Shown one piece after another: positions 46,229 through 56,507 of a stretch of 64,000 bases of DNA (positions are counted from its first letter, which is position 1; every line of letters starts with the position of its first letter). The notes beneath the pieces were generated by a model. The model was not told the DNA's origin. It did no database searches and saw nothing but the letters and a program-made list of their open reading frames with translations. This DNA comes from Aplectana chamaeleonis (Eukaryota; Nematoda; Chromadorea; Rhabditida; Cosmocercidae). The stretch is taken from positions 1 through 64,000 of the forward strand of contig JAPDOI010001362.1 in the NCBI GenBank assembly GCA_029168955.1. The letters run 5' to 3'. The position numbers were made by a program, and so were the translations under genes.

Positions 46229-48149
46229 CAAAACCCTCAATGTGGCTGCAAAGAAGAAGAAGAAGAAGCCTTTTGAACCCGTGTTGAAACAATTGTTTCT
46301 CGTTATGCTCTGCTAAATTCTCCACAATGAGCTTTTCGGCTACCTTAGCGAAAGGTGACATCAAGCTAATGGGTCGGTAACCCTTTACTGACGACTGAGG
46401 TTTGCCTGGCTTCGGCAACGGGATGACGTTGGCTGTCTTCCAGTTTTGGGGAATAATGCACGAGCTGAATGAAGTGTTAATCACATCAACGACGAAAGGG
46501 AGGATCTCAGTCGGGAGCTTCTTTAGTACAGCAGGATAAATGCCGTCGGGACCGACAGCTTTGGAGTTCCGCATGTCCTTTATGATCTTCTCTACGTGCG
46601 CCACAGTGTACGCATCGGCCGTGCTCATGAGCGGGAGGCGGCACAGCTCTCTACCTGTCACTCTATTCTGCGGACCACGCCGTGTACTTGTGACAAAGAA
46701 GCTTTTTCCAAGAGAGTAGGCGGCTTCCTTACCCGTCTTGAAAACGTTATTATCAAATTCAATGGTGGATACGGTAGCTGGCGAGCTCTTTCCAGATAGC
46801 TTCCGTAGTACCTTCCACGTAGTTGCACTGTCCGCCTTGAAATCCAACTGTCCCGTGAACTTTTCCCATTATTCTTTCTTGTGCCTGTCCAGATCTTTTT
46901 CTGATCTCGTCATCGAGTTGAGCGACGACAGGGTCTAGATGGTCGGCTGCTCTCCTGGCATCTCTAGTCCTAATCTTTTGGAGAATTTCTCTGGTGACGT
47001 TTGGATAGAACGTCTTAACGCGGCCAACAGGAATAGCCGCCTTCATGGCCCGGCGGATTACATCAGACAGGCGGTGCTCTTTTTGATGCACACATTGCCG
47101 TTCCACGGATAGTCAGCCGCTAGGCGGAGCGCAACCTCGCTGAACAGGCACCAGTCTGCTTGGCCTAAATTGAGATAAGAACGTTGTCGAACACCAGAAT
47201 AAGGAGCAAGAGAATTTGAGAGATCGATGTGCACAAAGACAGGAATATGATCACTAGACAATGTAGTCGAGGTAGACCATGAGCAGGTGTTTGAAAGGTT
47301 GGAATAGACAAGAGTTATGTCTGGGCTAGAAGATCGGCCGTTGGCAGGGAGGCGAGTGGGCTGATCATCGTTTAGTATGACCAGGTCGCACTCCTCCGCC
47401 CATTCCTCGACGTCACTTCCTCTAGCATCAGAGCCAAGAGACGAGCAAAATGTATGAGCATTAAAATCGCCCGCAAATATAGACGAAGATGAGAGGGAGC
47501 AGTCGTAAAGCTGCCTGAGGAGTAGAATAGGATCATAGGATGGAGGGCATGATGTAGTAGGGGGAATATAGATGTTGAAGAGAGAAAGGAGTTTTAAGGG
47601 GAGATGGACCGGGAGGTACTGAGAGTACCGTCCGTGGGAGTGTTAGGTATGAGGTGTGAGGGAAGAGTAGATAATACAAAAGTGGAAACTCCTCCGCCAA
47701 GATTTGACCTTGGAGCATGGTAAGAAGTATAGCCCGTGAGCTTGGTTTCCTGAACCATGATCACGTCTGGATGGTAAGTACGTGCAAAGAGAGATAGCTC
47801 AGAAAGCTTGCCACGAAGGCCGTTGAGATTGATATGTACAATGGAAAGGGGGCGATTGGAGTTTAAGGAATCAGAGTTGGTAGGTGAGGAGCACAAAACA
47901 CATCGAAAAGAAGAGTTATGATGCCTCACAGAGCAGAGACCCGAACAGGAGAGATGCACCCACCTTTGGCATCCGAAGCACTGGACGCTGGTATGTCTCC
48001 TGGTAACATCCTTGCCGCACGCGGCGCATAGGTACTTCTGAGCGGGTCCAGGATTCCTCTCCACGCCGGCCCTTTGCAGGAGAATCCGAAGGAGAGCTGC
48101 GGCCGGCCAGCCCCTCTCCCATGACGAAAACCCTCTTCGTGGAGGGGAT

Positions 48150-48222
48150 GACGTCGGTTTGCACGGAGATGATCTTCTTTCCTCCACACTGCCACGGCAC
48201 GAACGTACGACATCTCGGCAGC
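48150..48222 (-). ncRNA. HDV-like ribozyme at the 5' end of L2
   Basis: Identical to the L3 ribozyme in P1, P2 and P3. P4 is shortened to GGAG/CTCC by changes at its loop side. It begins at the base adjoining the 9-bp duplication. Confidence 0.75.
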
Positions 48223-48632
48223 TTTGGTTTCCTGAACCATGATACCATCCGGGTGATGAGTACGGGCGAAGAGGCATAATTCTGAGAGCTTGGCGCGAAG
48301 GCCGTTTAGATTTATGTGTACAATAGAGAGGGCGATTGTTAGATGAGGAATTAGGGTTACTGGAGGCGGAGCACAGAACACAACGAAACGAAGAGTCGTG
48401 GTGCCTCACAGAACTGAGACCCGAGCAAAAGAGGTGCACCCACCTTTGGCATTCGAAACACCGGACACTGGTTCCACTCCAAGTGACATTCTTGTCGCAT
48501 GTCGCACATGGGTACTTCTTCCGAGCGAGTCCTGAATTCCTCTCGACGCCGGTCATTTGTAGAAGAGTCCTCAGGAGAGCTGCAGCCAGCCAGCACCTCT
48601 ACCATGACAAAAACCCTCTCCGCGTAGGGATT

Positions 48633-48705
48633 GACGTTGGTTTGCACAGAGGTGGCCTTCTTTCCTCCGCACTGCCACGGCATGAGCGTACGACACCTCG
48701 GCAGC
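48633..48705 (-). ncRNA. Decayed HDV-like ribozyme at the 5' end of L1
   Basis: P1 (GCTGCC/GGCAGT) and P3 (ACG/CGT) are kept. P2 reads GGTGTCG against CAACGTC with one mismatch and two wobbles. The loop of P3 has changed to CTCATGC. Probably inactive, in keeping with the age of this copy. Confidence 0.65.
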
Positions 48706-48713
48706 GTCAATGG

Positions 48714-48983
48714 CATACTTTGCCGTAGTCATGATCGACAGTCATGACACTTACATCAGCACAAATGGTGGCGGGACCAGCATAGGAGCAACGGCACTGG
48801 CAGTCGTACGAACGGTTGTCGCGTATCCGTCGCGACGGGCTGACATACTGCAAATACGCCGATGCCTGTCGTTGCCACTGTCGCTGTGCAGCACACTGCG
48901 ACAGATTTAAAAGGCGGGGCTTTGGACAGGTGGTCGCTGTCGCTGTGCAGAGCGACGCGAACGCGTGTCGCAAAAGCATACTA
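48714..48983. repeat. Dispersed GC-rich repeat, copy 2
   Basis: Related to 21327-21532: ATACTTTGCCG.. start, shared GCCTGTCG, CTGTGCAGAGCGACGCGA and CGCAAAAGCATACTAT end. The L1 insertion lies at its left edge. Confidence 0.55.
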
Positions 48984-49396
48984 TTGGCTTAATCGTTCTT
49001 ACCTATTTCTGCTAATCCCCTCCCCCAGCACCCTTAACGTCTTCCCCTTCTCCCCCCCCCCACTCTCCCTCGTGCACCACTGACCCACTTCCGCCCTCCA
49101 TTTGCACCCATGAATGAGAGCAAATAAGATGTTTACACGGTAACGCAAAACGGAGCCAGCAAAGAAGTTGCAGGAGGAAACGGATACAACAGAAGGGTTG
49201 GGAAAGGGGGAAAACGGAAACGAAAAAATACGGAAATTTTTAGAAATCTGGCAATTCCTCACCAGCTCGGTATTTTACGATTTCCCCCGTATTTTCCCCT
49301 CGAAATTTCGGGTAACGGCAAACGGAAAACGAAGACACAAGAAGCCGAATGATGTAAACCAGACATCTCCACACACTTGGTCGCATCTCCCTCTAA
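48984..49396. other. Non-coding spacer
   Basis: Pyrimidine-rich then purine-rich; no element end or exon recognised. Confidence 0.4.
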
Positions 49397-49843
49397 GGCC
49401 CCCGTCATATTCGGTGGATCTACTGAGTCCCACCGGGTCGATACGCACCAAATTCGTGGGAGACGGGTGCAAAAAAAATCAACCCACCGAGTCCGACTGC
49501 GACCGTCTGATGCCCACCGCAATCCCCCCGCTCGATACTGATGGTTCTCATGCGTACAAGGGCGGGGCCAATGCACCGACTGAAACCGAATGAGTCCCGC
49601 TGCGTCCCAACCGAAATCATCCTCACCCCACCTGTCCAATGATGATTCCTAACAATGGTTTACGAGTTGAAGACAAAGACATGTTGAAAACAGGAAAAAT
49701 TAGCCACCAAACACGTTCCGATTCACAGCTGAGGTGATAATCGTCACTATCAATTGCGTGTTTCGCAGAGGAACTGGTTGGCGATGGGGGCAACCGGACT
49801 TATTCGGACTCAGCAGGTTTTTCGACGAAGTCTGACGGGGGCC
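49397..49843 (-). mobile_element. PIF/Harbinger-like MITE, copy 2 (TAA TSD)
   Basis: GGCCCCCGTCA at the left and TGACGGGGGCC at the right, flanked by TAA at 49394-49396 and 49844-49846. Internally the reverse complement of 26588-27074 with small indels. The ends are more perfect than in copy 1. Confidence 0.8.
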
Positions 49844-49846
49844 TAA

Positions 49847-50341
49847 ATTAAACTAAAATACGCGATCCCATACTCTCGCATGCTTTGCCGAATTCTCTAT
49901 CCCCTATTCCCTGATTCCACCGTTACTGTCCTCCACACTGACGCTTTCGTTATGTATGGTTGGCAATCGTATGGACTCACCTGACCACAGTTGCAATAGT
50001 ATGTATACAACGGTTTCACGAAGTATTCTTCACGATCATCAATATCAACTAATCGCGACTCTCCCTAAATCATGTATCGAAGGCTACTCAAAATGTTTGG
50101 AACGGAAGGCTTTGAAATTACGCTTACATTTTTATCGTCTTCCACGTGTGATATTTCCTGGGCGCCATCATTCCCGAGCACGTTCAGAGACATTCAACCT
50201 CAACAACACTTTCCGTTTAGCCAAAGGGAGAACAGTTTTCATGTGCTTTGTATGGATTAGAATGGGCCATTTAAACACTGCTTAAACACCACTGCTTCTA
50301 CGAATCAATTATAAAATTTTCGAATCTCTGTATAATAAATA
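49847..50341. other. Non-coding spacer
   Basis: No family motif. The open frames overlap each other in different frames and lack supporting context. Confidence 0.4.
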
Positions 50342-50486
50342 TATGATCGATCACTGCTCGAGATCGCCGCGTTGAACACATGTGGCACGCACGCAAGCGA
50401 GGAGGTAATGATCCTATCACTACCTCCTCGCTTGCGTGCGTGCCCCATGTGTTCGACGCGGCGATCTCTCGAGCAGTGATCGACGA
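50342..50486. repeat. 145-bp near-perfect hairpin, copy 1
   Basis: GATCGATCACTGCTCGAGAT, CGCCGCGTTGAACACATG and GCACGCACGCAAGCGAGGAG are followed by a ~17-bp loop and the inverse arm. A second copy lies at 59013-59156. Arms are about 64 bp with few mismatches. Non-coding. Confidence 0.85.
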
Positions 50487-50498
50487 TAGGTGGGCGTG

Positions 50499-50570
50499 GG
50501 ATCCAAGATGTTCAACCTACGCGTGGTGGATCTGTGGAGTCGACATATGGAGGCTCATCAAACAAGCATC
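50499..50570 (+). ncRNA. HDV-like ribozyme of the diverged LINE
   Basis: Starts at the first base after the duplication. P1 is GGATCC/GGATCT, P2 is GATGTT/AGCATC, P3 is ACC/GGT around TACGCGT, and P4 is GAGTC/GGCTC. J4/2 is ATCAAACA. Every helix has a different sequence from the L3 ribozyme yet identical lengths and order, and the cleavage-site G-U pair is kept. This compensatory change is the best evidence that the fold is real. Confidence 0.82.
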
Positions 50571-51076
50571 AATCACTCCATGTGAAGTTTTTTTTTTCGT
50601 ATTGGGAGTGTAACTGGCTGGCTGCTACACTCCTCTGTATCCTACTTCTACAAGCTGGCATTGAGAGGAATCCGGGACCGCGCAGCAAGACACCACGATA
50701 TCCCTGCTGTCACTGCGGACTATCTGCTCAACATGCCAGCATTCAATGAGGCGGTTGCCTTGGCTGGGTGCACCTCAAATGTTCGGGATTGTCCAGCTAT
50801 GATGACTACACTCATGCTTACTGTTGTATGTCTTGCTCTGTGAATCCTCCTAGGGTTCCTCAACATGGTCTTAGCATTTATCCACTCAATATCAATGGCC
50901 TGCGTGCCAAACTTGCTGAACTCACAGTGTATGTAGATCGCACTCAACCTGATGTCATTCTCCTGCAGGAGACCAAGCTTAGCGTTTCTTCCTCCTCCTC
51001 CTCCCCGTCTCCCCTGGTTATCTATCCTGTCATATTCCACGTACTTCTCATGGCGGTGGTGTTTCAACATTTGTAA
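50534..51076 (+). pseudogene. 2A-like motif, PHD finger and APE start of the diverged LINE
   Basis: The frame from 50534 (GTG, no ATG) has WLAATLLCILLLQAGIERNP-type sequence, with GIERNPGP at 50657-50680, then YPCCHCG. A frameshift near 50745 separates the rest of the finger, CGWVHLKCSGLSSYDDYTHA and CCMSC. The endonuclease begins LSIYPLNINGLRAKLAELTV and VILLQETKL, with another shift in a TCC repeat near 50990. Confidence 0.78.
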
Positions 51077-51269
51077 AATCATCTATCCCTTCTCACCTTA
51101 TTACTCTTCCCAATGATGATGTTGTTGAATGTCTTGGAGTTCATATTGTATTACAAAGTGGCCCCCTCGACATTGTCAATGTCTATATAGCCCCCCCCAC
51201 AGCCTGCCCCATTTCATTTGATCCCACGCCTTACCTACTTGATGTCCATGCTGCCTTAACATCAAGTTC

Positions 51270-52680
51270 GGTTGTAATAGCTGGTGATTTTAATGCTCAT
51301 TCCCCTTCGTGGTTTTCTCCTCTTGAGCCTGACAATAGAGGTGTGCTCATAGAGCTTTTTGCTGATGATTGTGTTCTTCTTCCCATCATTGAGGATTCTC
51401 CCAGTCGCCTACCGGCAGTGGGTAGGCCTTCCTCACCCGATATTACCTTTGTATCATCCTCGCTAGCTATTTCATGTACCTGGTCTACTGATGTGGCACT
51501 GGCCAGTGATCATGTTCCCATAATTATATTATTGGATCTGTCACTTAATAGTTTGCTTGCTCCGTTCTCTGGCTCTCGTTGTAAGTCCTATTCTAATTGT
51601 CGTAAGGCTAAGTGGGACTTATTTAAAGAGGTATTGCTCAGCCAGGCGGTCAGCTACCAATGGAACGGCTCAGTCTACGACAAGGAGAAGTTCATAGTGG
51701 ATGCCATAGGACGTGCTACCAAAGCTGCTATTCCTACTGGACGTGTGAGGACTTTTCACCCAAACGTGCCTAGTGAAGTGCTTGAACTAATCACTATGAG
51801 AGATGACAAGCGAAGGTCGGACCCCAATGATCTAGCGATACAGCAGCTGTCGGAAAACATCACCGCATTGCTAAATGAACACAAGCAGCAACGCTGGAAG
51901 GAGCTCACCGAGTCGATCGATTTTGCCGTGGATGCAAGAAAAGCTTGGAACACCTTGAAGCAGCTTTCAGGCAAAAAGATGAGTACTGACCGCAACATGC
52001 TAGAATTTCCGTCTGAAAGATTCGAGCATGGATACAAAGCTGCTTGTCTCCTCGGCAAATTATTTGCATCTGCATCATCGCCTTGGGATAAACAACACAG
52101 ACGAACAATGCGAGCAGTCAGGAAGCTCAGTCGACTGGATGTCCCTATCATCTCTCCCTACGCCATCGACAAGGTCATCAAATCGATGAAAAATTCGCGT
52201 GCTGAGGGACCTGACGGGATTTCGGCTGTTCATCTCAAACATATTCCTGATCCCTATTACGAACTGCTCTCTGATCTTATTCATTCGTCTTTCAGTTTTG
52301 GTGTTATTCCGGCCCACTGGAAACAAGCTGTCGTCATCCCCATCGCCAAGCCAGGCAAGCCGCCGGATAAAGCTGCCTCCCACCGCCCTATTTCCCTCCT
52401 CTCCCCCCTTGCCAAGCTTGCGGGAAGATTCCTCAATCCGCTCCTCCAAAGCAGTCTACAGCACAACACCCACCAGCATGTTTTCAAGAAGGAGCATTCC
52501 ACAGTCACAGCCCTGACGTCGATCACCGAGCACATAATCGCTGGATTTAACCGCAAGACCCCGGCTGGTAGAACCCTCGTCGTTGCCATAGATCTTACGG
52601 CAGCTTTTGATAGCGTCAGTCTTCCGCTCCTCTCAAAATCCATTCTGGAATCGGACATGCCCAGTTGGTCTAAAAGGTGA
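51270..52680 (+). pseudogene. APE remainder and RT N-terminal half of the diverged LINE
   Basis: VVIAGDFNAHSPSWF, SPDITFVSSSLAISCTW and LASDHVPIIILLDLS complete the endonuclease. The RT then runs RAEGPDGISAVHLKHIP, IPIAKPGKPPDKAASHRPIS, HVFKKEHSTVTALTSI and VVAIDLTAAFDSV, ending at TGA 52678-52680 where relatives have Trp or Arg-Trp. A 445-codon uninterrupted frame indicates moderate age. Confidence 0.85.
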
Positions 52681-53503
52681 ATTAATAGCTTTATCAAGAA
52701 TCGATCTATTCGTGTCAAGTTCGACGGACATCTGTCGTCTTCGGTTCCTCTGAAAGCCGGTGTCCCTCAAGGCGGAGTGTTATCCCCTAGCCTATTTTCG
52801 CTATTTCTATCTGATATTCCTGTTCCACCAACTGGTATTCATCTGTGCCTATACGCTGATGACATCACCATCGTAAGCACGGACTCAGTTATTGATCGAG
52901 CCACTGCTACCATGAATGACTACTTACGTACCCTGGCAGTGTATCTTACATCAAAGTCGCTGACTGTCTCTGCCTCCAAATCAAGTGCTACTCTATGTAC
53001 AACGACTACTCTTGAACATCGGCTTCATCCCAGAGTCATGTGGGATGGCCACGAGCTGCCACTGTCTAAGCATCCTCGACTACTGGGAATCTTCCTGGAT
53101 CCCTCGCTACGATTTCATGAGAATGCGCGTATACGTGCTGCCTCAGCCAACTCGCGCAACAACATTCTTCGCGCACTGGCTGGAACTACCTGGGGCAGCA
53201 CGAAGGAAGTGTTACGTATGGCATACAAGGTGCACACCCACGTACTCGTGGACGTGCTTTAGGGTCTATGGATTAATTAAAATTGCAGGGCGGTGCCTCG
53301 CTGTGCTCAACAGCCTTAAAGGCATCGGAAAAAACGGTGTCTTATTTTTCTATTTTTCTATGTTTTCGAGCAGGCAAACTCTTGAGGTAAGCCATAATAG
53401 CAAAGAAACCCCAAAAAACTCCTGATTTGGATTAACGCGTTTAAAAACTTTGAAAAAAACTTTTTAAAAACATACACACACATGCACACATGCACACACA
53501 CAT

Positions 53504-53570
<67 letters not shown>

Positions 53571-54300
53571 AAGCAGCGTATAGTTAGTAGGATAGGGCCA
53601 TGGTGCGCCGGTCCTGGAATATGGTGCCCCTATATGGACCAGACATCTCTCTGAATCCTCTTGGTGCAGATTGCAGAGAACACAGAATGCTGCCCTCAGG
53701 CTTACCACTGGATGATGTCGTGCAAGTCGACGCCTATTCCGCATCAATCTTCATTAGGGAAACCGGCCTACTTTCCGTGAAAGAGCACTGCTTACTCCAG
53801 TCTCAGCAGTTTCTCTGCGGGTATTGTCAAGAGCCCGACCCATCCAAACTATCATCTTCTGTCGTCCGGCCCCAACCAAGAAACATACGCACGCCGCTCA
53901 ATGCTTCCCTGTCTGATGTCGGTAAACAACGCTGGGCTACATCCGAGCTCTCCCGCAGAAGACTCCGATGGCGGAGCATACGCGCTTTGTGGCAGAGTAC
54001 CTGTCTGATGCTCAGCCCAACCCAATTTATGGCGACGTGCCCCCACGAGTCGACGACAGCGAAGCCGATCTACCGAGATGCACCCGAACAATCCTCGCTG
54101 GTCTGCGATGCGGTCACTCCACATATCTAAAGGCCTACGCTCATCGGATTCATCAGCCAGTCCCTGATAGATGCCCTGATTGTGAATGTGCTGGACATGA
54201 TTCATTGCATCTATTTTCATTTCCGGCCAGACCTACAATGTTATCTGCTCGAGATCTATGGTGCAAGCCGTGTGAAGTAGCTAGCTTCCTACGCGTTTGA
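52681..54300 (+). pseudogene. RT palm, thumb and C-terminal knuckle of the diverged LINE
   Basis: AGVPQGGVLSPSLFSLFLSD and YADDITIV (catalytic) are followed by LRALAGTTWGSTKEVLRMAY. The frame is then broken by an insertion with a CA repeat. It resumes at about 53590 (VLEYGAPIW), LHAE-like and LSVKEHCLLQSQQF segments, and CPDCECAGHDSLHLFSF, where the last Cys of the knuckle is Phe. Ends FLRV, TGA, then GAGAAGAAGAAG. Confidence 0.82.
53473..53570. repeat. (CA)n microsatellite
   Basis: About 40 CA units with an interrupted CATGCACACA start, inside foreign sequence that splits the LINE thumb coding region. Frames across it encode only VC repeats. Confidence 0.97.
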
Positions 54301-54699
54301 TGCGATGCTCTGTTCATGGCTGAGAAGAAGAAGGTGGGCGTGTGTACACAAGTCTGTTGGAACCTGCTCGTTGACACCCCTGCTTCTACTAGACCCAGCA
54401 GACGTTTGAGTATACACAGGGAACGCTCGAGCGATATAGCGTGCACAAATATATCGCGAAAGTATCCCATACATTGCATAAAGGTGCTGCCGTCCGGCAC
54501 GCTAGGGCCTCTGGTCCATAACACCTTAGGATCTGTACTTAGGGAGTTCATGAAGTCTTTGACCACAAGCCACAATTGCGCCACCCTGAACTGTTGATCG
54601 CTGTCGAGTGATATCCGACAGACTGTGCTGTCTAGACTTTCAAGCTATTTCCATGCACCGTTTGCTTCTTCTTCTTCTGCAGCCTCAAAGTGGTTTTTG

Positions 54700-56505
54700 T
54701 CATAGGTTGAGGAACTGGGCGGCCTTCACAGGATTCGTTCAGAGGTCCATTGTTGTTAAGGAGGTAGGTCTCTTCGGGCACATGAACAAGTGCGCCGTGT
54801 CGTGTCCGGGAGCACCACAGTCCGGCATGCGTCTGGTCGGCTGCTGTCGATCTTGTTGGCGTAAGACATTAGCAGAATAGAGGGACCACAGCGCAGCGAG
54901 GCGAGAGCACATCTGGCTCGCCGGCCGAGTTGAGACTCGGTCTCGCAAACCCGAAGCGGCACTGCTCCTAAAATAGGGTTCACAGCCGCCTTGTCCAAAT
55001 ATCCTCGAACAAACTGGGTGTGCTCCTCGCGCAGAAGACGAAGCCTTTCCATGTTGGAGTCGGCCCATCTCTGTACATCAACTTTACGAGGAGCATCTGC
55101 GAACGGCGTCCTAATCGACCTCTCCCTAATGGGCTTCATAATTCTCTTTGCCGGATGATTTGGCTGTCTCAGAACATTAATATACATCTGCTGTGCCTGG
55201 AGTTCACAATGCCCTTAACTGGCAATATGCAGGCCTCCGCGTGAAGATGTTCTATAGGAGAGCTCCTTGCACAACCGGTAGCGATTCTAAGCGCAGCATT
55301 CTGTATACCGCTGCAGCTTATTCCAGGAGCTGTCTGACGCCAGGTGCTGCCACACTGGTGCCGCATACTCCAGAGCCGGCTGAAGTATTGCTCTGTAGGT
55401 TCTCAGTATAGTCTCCCGGCTGCTTCCCCATGATGTTCCTCCGAGAGCTCTCAGGATATTGCTTTGCCTTGACGACTGTCTGTTTCTGTTCCGCGTTTTT
55501 GTGGAACTTCAGTGACGGATCGAGTATAAGACCAAGCAGCTTAGGGAATCTTACTGCTGGCAAACGATTACCATCCCCTCTGACATCTGGGTGGGCACTG
55601 TGTTCCTTGGTGCTTGCTGTGAACACTGATACAGAAGACTTTGCAGCAGAGACTGTGAGCATCATATTATCAAGGAAAAGCTTGAACTCGACGAGATAGG
55701 TTCTGATCTTGTTAGCGGCTACTTGCAGGTCACGGTCCTGGCACATGATGGTGATGTCTTCGGCGTACAAAACAATCTTTATATCCTGTGGTGGCTCGGG
55801 AAGATCCTCAAGATACAGGCTGAATAGGGCAGGGGACAACACTCCGCCTTGCGGAACACCAGCTACGATTGGAATGCTATCGGATTCGTGATTCTGGAAT
55901 TGAACCTTAGCCCGGCAGCCTTTAGTAAACGCTGCAATCCATCGCTTCTGCTAGGATGGCAGCGAGGACTTCAGCAGTTTGTCGGACAGCAGTCCTAAGT
56001 TAACAGAGTCAAACGCTTTGGTCAGGTCGAGGGCGACGGCCACCGTTCTTAGGGGCTTTCTCATGTTGGATCCGTCGACCGCAAAGCTCACGATCTCCAA
56101 TAGAGCAGCAGTTGTAGAGTGAACTTTCCTGAACCCTTACTGATGCTGTTGTCGCTCATTTTACTCAGCCAGGTCCCTCACGATCAACTTTTTCAGCTAA
56201 TTTGGCAACGGGAGATAAAAGGCTAATAGGTCGAAAGCCTTTTGCCGTACTATGGGACTTGCCTGGCTTTGGCAACGGTATCACATTAGCTGTCTTCCAA
56301 GCTTGGGGTAGAATGCAGGTCCGGAAAAGAAGTGTTGATGATATCTGCAAGCATCGGTAGAAGTTCCATGGGAAGCTTCTTCAGGATGGCTGGGGAGATA
56401 CCGTCAGGTCCGATAGCCTTCGAATTCCGCATTTCTTTGATAGCCTTCTACTTGCGTGAGGAGTAAAGGCCTCAGAAGCGTTCATAAGCGGCAACCGGCT
56501 CAGTT
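54700..56505 (-). pseudogene. Reverse transcriptase and knuckle, broken
   Basis: Pieces: IPLPKPGKSHSTAKGFRPIS (about 56260), LSPALFSLYLEDLPEPPQDI and YAED (near 55770), [10 protein letters not shown] region (near 55370), and FADAPRKVDVQRWADSNMER to the knuckle (55187-54756). At least four frame breaks. YAED replaces the first catalytic Asp of YADD with Glu. Confidence 0.82.
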
Positions 56506-56507
56506 CT

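Larger units (their letters stand above)
42818..46268 (+). mobile_element. Inner LINE (copy L3), full length 3.45 kb, 9-bp TSD
   Basis: Plus strand, opposite to its two hosts, bounded by CCTTTTGAA at 42809-42817 and 46269-46277 within the RT of L2. Order: HDV-like ribozyme (42818-42890), GVERNPGP, PHD finger, APE, RT, C-terminal knuckle, (AAG)n tail. Frame changes near 43145, 44270 and 45780, and an in-frame TAG at 44728, disable it, but every domain is complete. RT and domain style (RALGGT.WG, ALRIATGCARSSPVDHLHAE) resemble Ingi/Vingi-type non-LTR elements; clade placement is an inference. Confidence 0.93.
41344..48222 (-). mobile_element. Middle LINE (copy L2), inserted in L1, split by L3
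   Basis: Minus strand. The 5' part is 48222-46269 and the 3' part 42817-41344. It is bounded by TTTGGTTTC at 41335-41343 and 48223-48231, which are the two halves of the host copy's APE codons for QETK. The 5' part holds ribozyme, GVERNPGP, PHD and APE (INLNGLRGKLSELS, VQETK) and RT start (AVGPDGIYPAVLKKLP, PLPKPGKPQSSVKGYRPISL). The 3' part holds RT (GVPQGGVLSPALFSLYLEDM, YADD) and CPDCGTIGHDTAHLFRC. PHD and APE are in one frame here. A stretch of about 12 codons after VQETKL is missing relative to L3. Confidence 0.92.
38365..48705 (-). mobile_element. Outer LINE (copy L1), full length, split by nested insertions
   Basis: Minus strand. The 5' part is 48705-48223 and the 3' part 41343-38365; together about 3.46 kb, the family length. 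The insertion is bounded by GTCAATGGCAT at 38354-38364 and 48706-48716. The 5' part has the ribozyme-like start, a decayed NPGP (GVERNSGL) and a PHD finger. The 3' part has the APE remainder (AGDFNAHTFCSS), RT motifs (GVPQGGVLLPAFF; YAGD in place of YADD) and knuckle (CPDCGGQGHTIAHLFNC). Many stops and shifts make it the oldest of the three nested copies. Its tail is (TTC)n on the + strand. Confidence 0.9.
50499..54332 (+). mobile_element. Full-length LINE of a diverged subfamily, 10-bp TSD
   Basis: Bounded by GGTGGGCGTG at 50489-50498 and 54333-54342, directly beside the hairpin. The same plan as the L1-L3 family with clearly different sequence: ribozyme, GIERNPGP, PHD, APE, RT, knuckle, (AAG)n tail. 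Interrupted by frameshifts, by a TGA at 52678 and by a ~350-bp insertion (about 53235-53585) that includes a CA microsatellite. Not autonomous as read. Confidence 0.9.

Noticed and set aside
47594..48556. A LINE protein with two PHD fingers in tandem
   Set aside because: The frame runs by chance from L1's PHD through the L2 insertion point (48222/48223) into L2's own PHD. It is two elements, shown by the TTTGGTTTC duplication.
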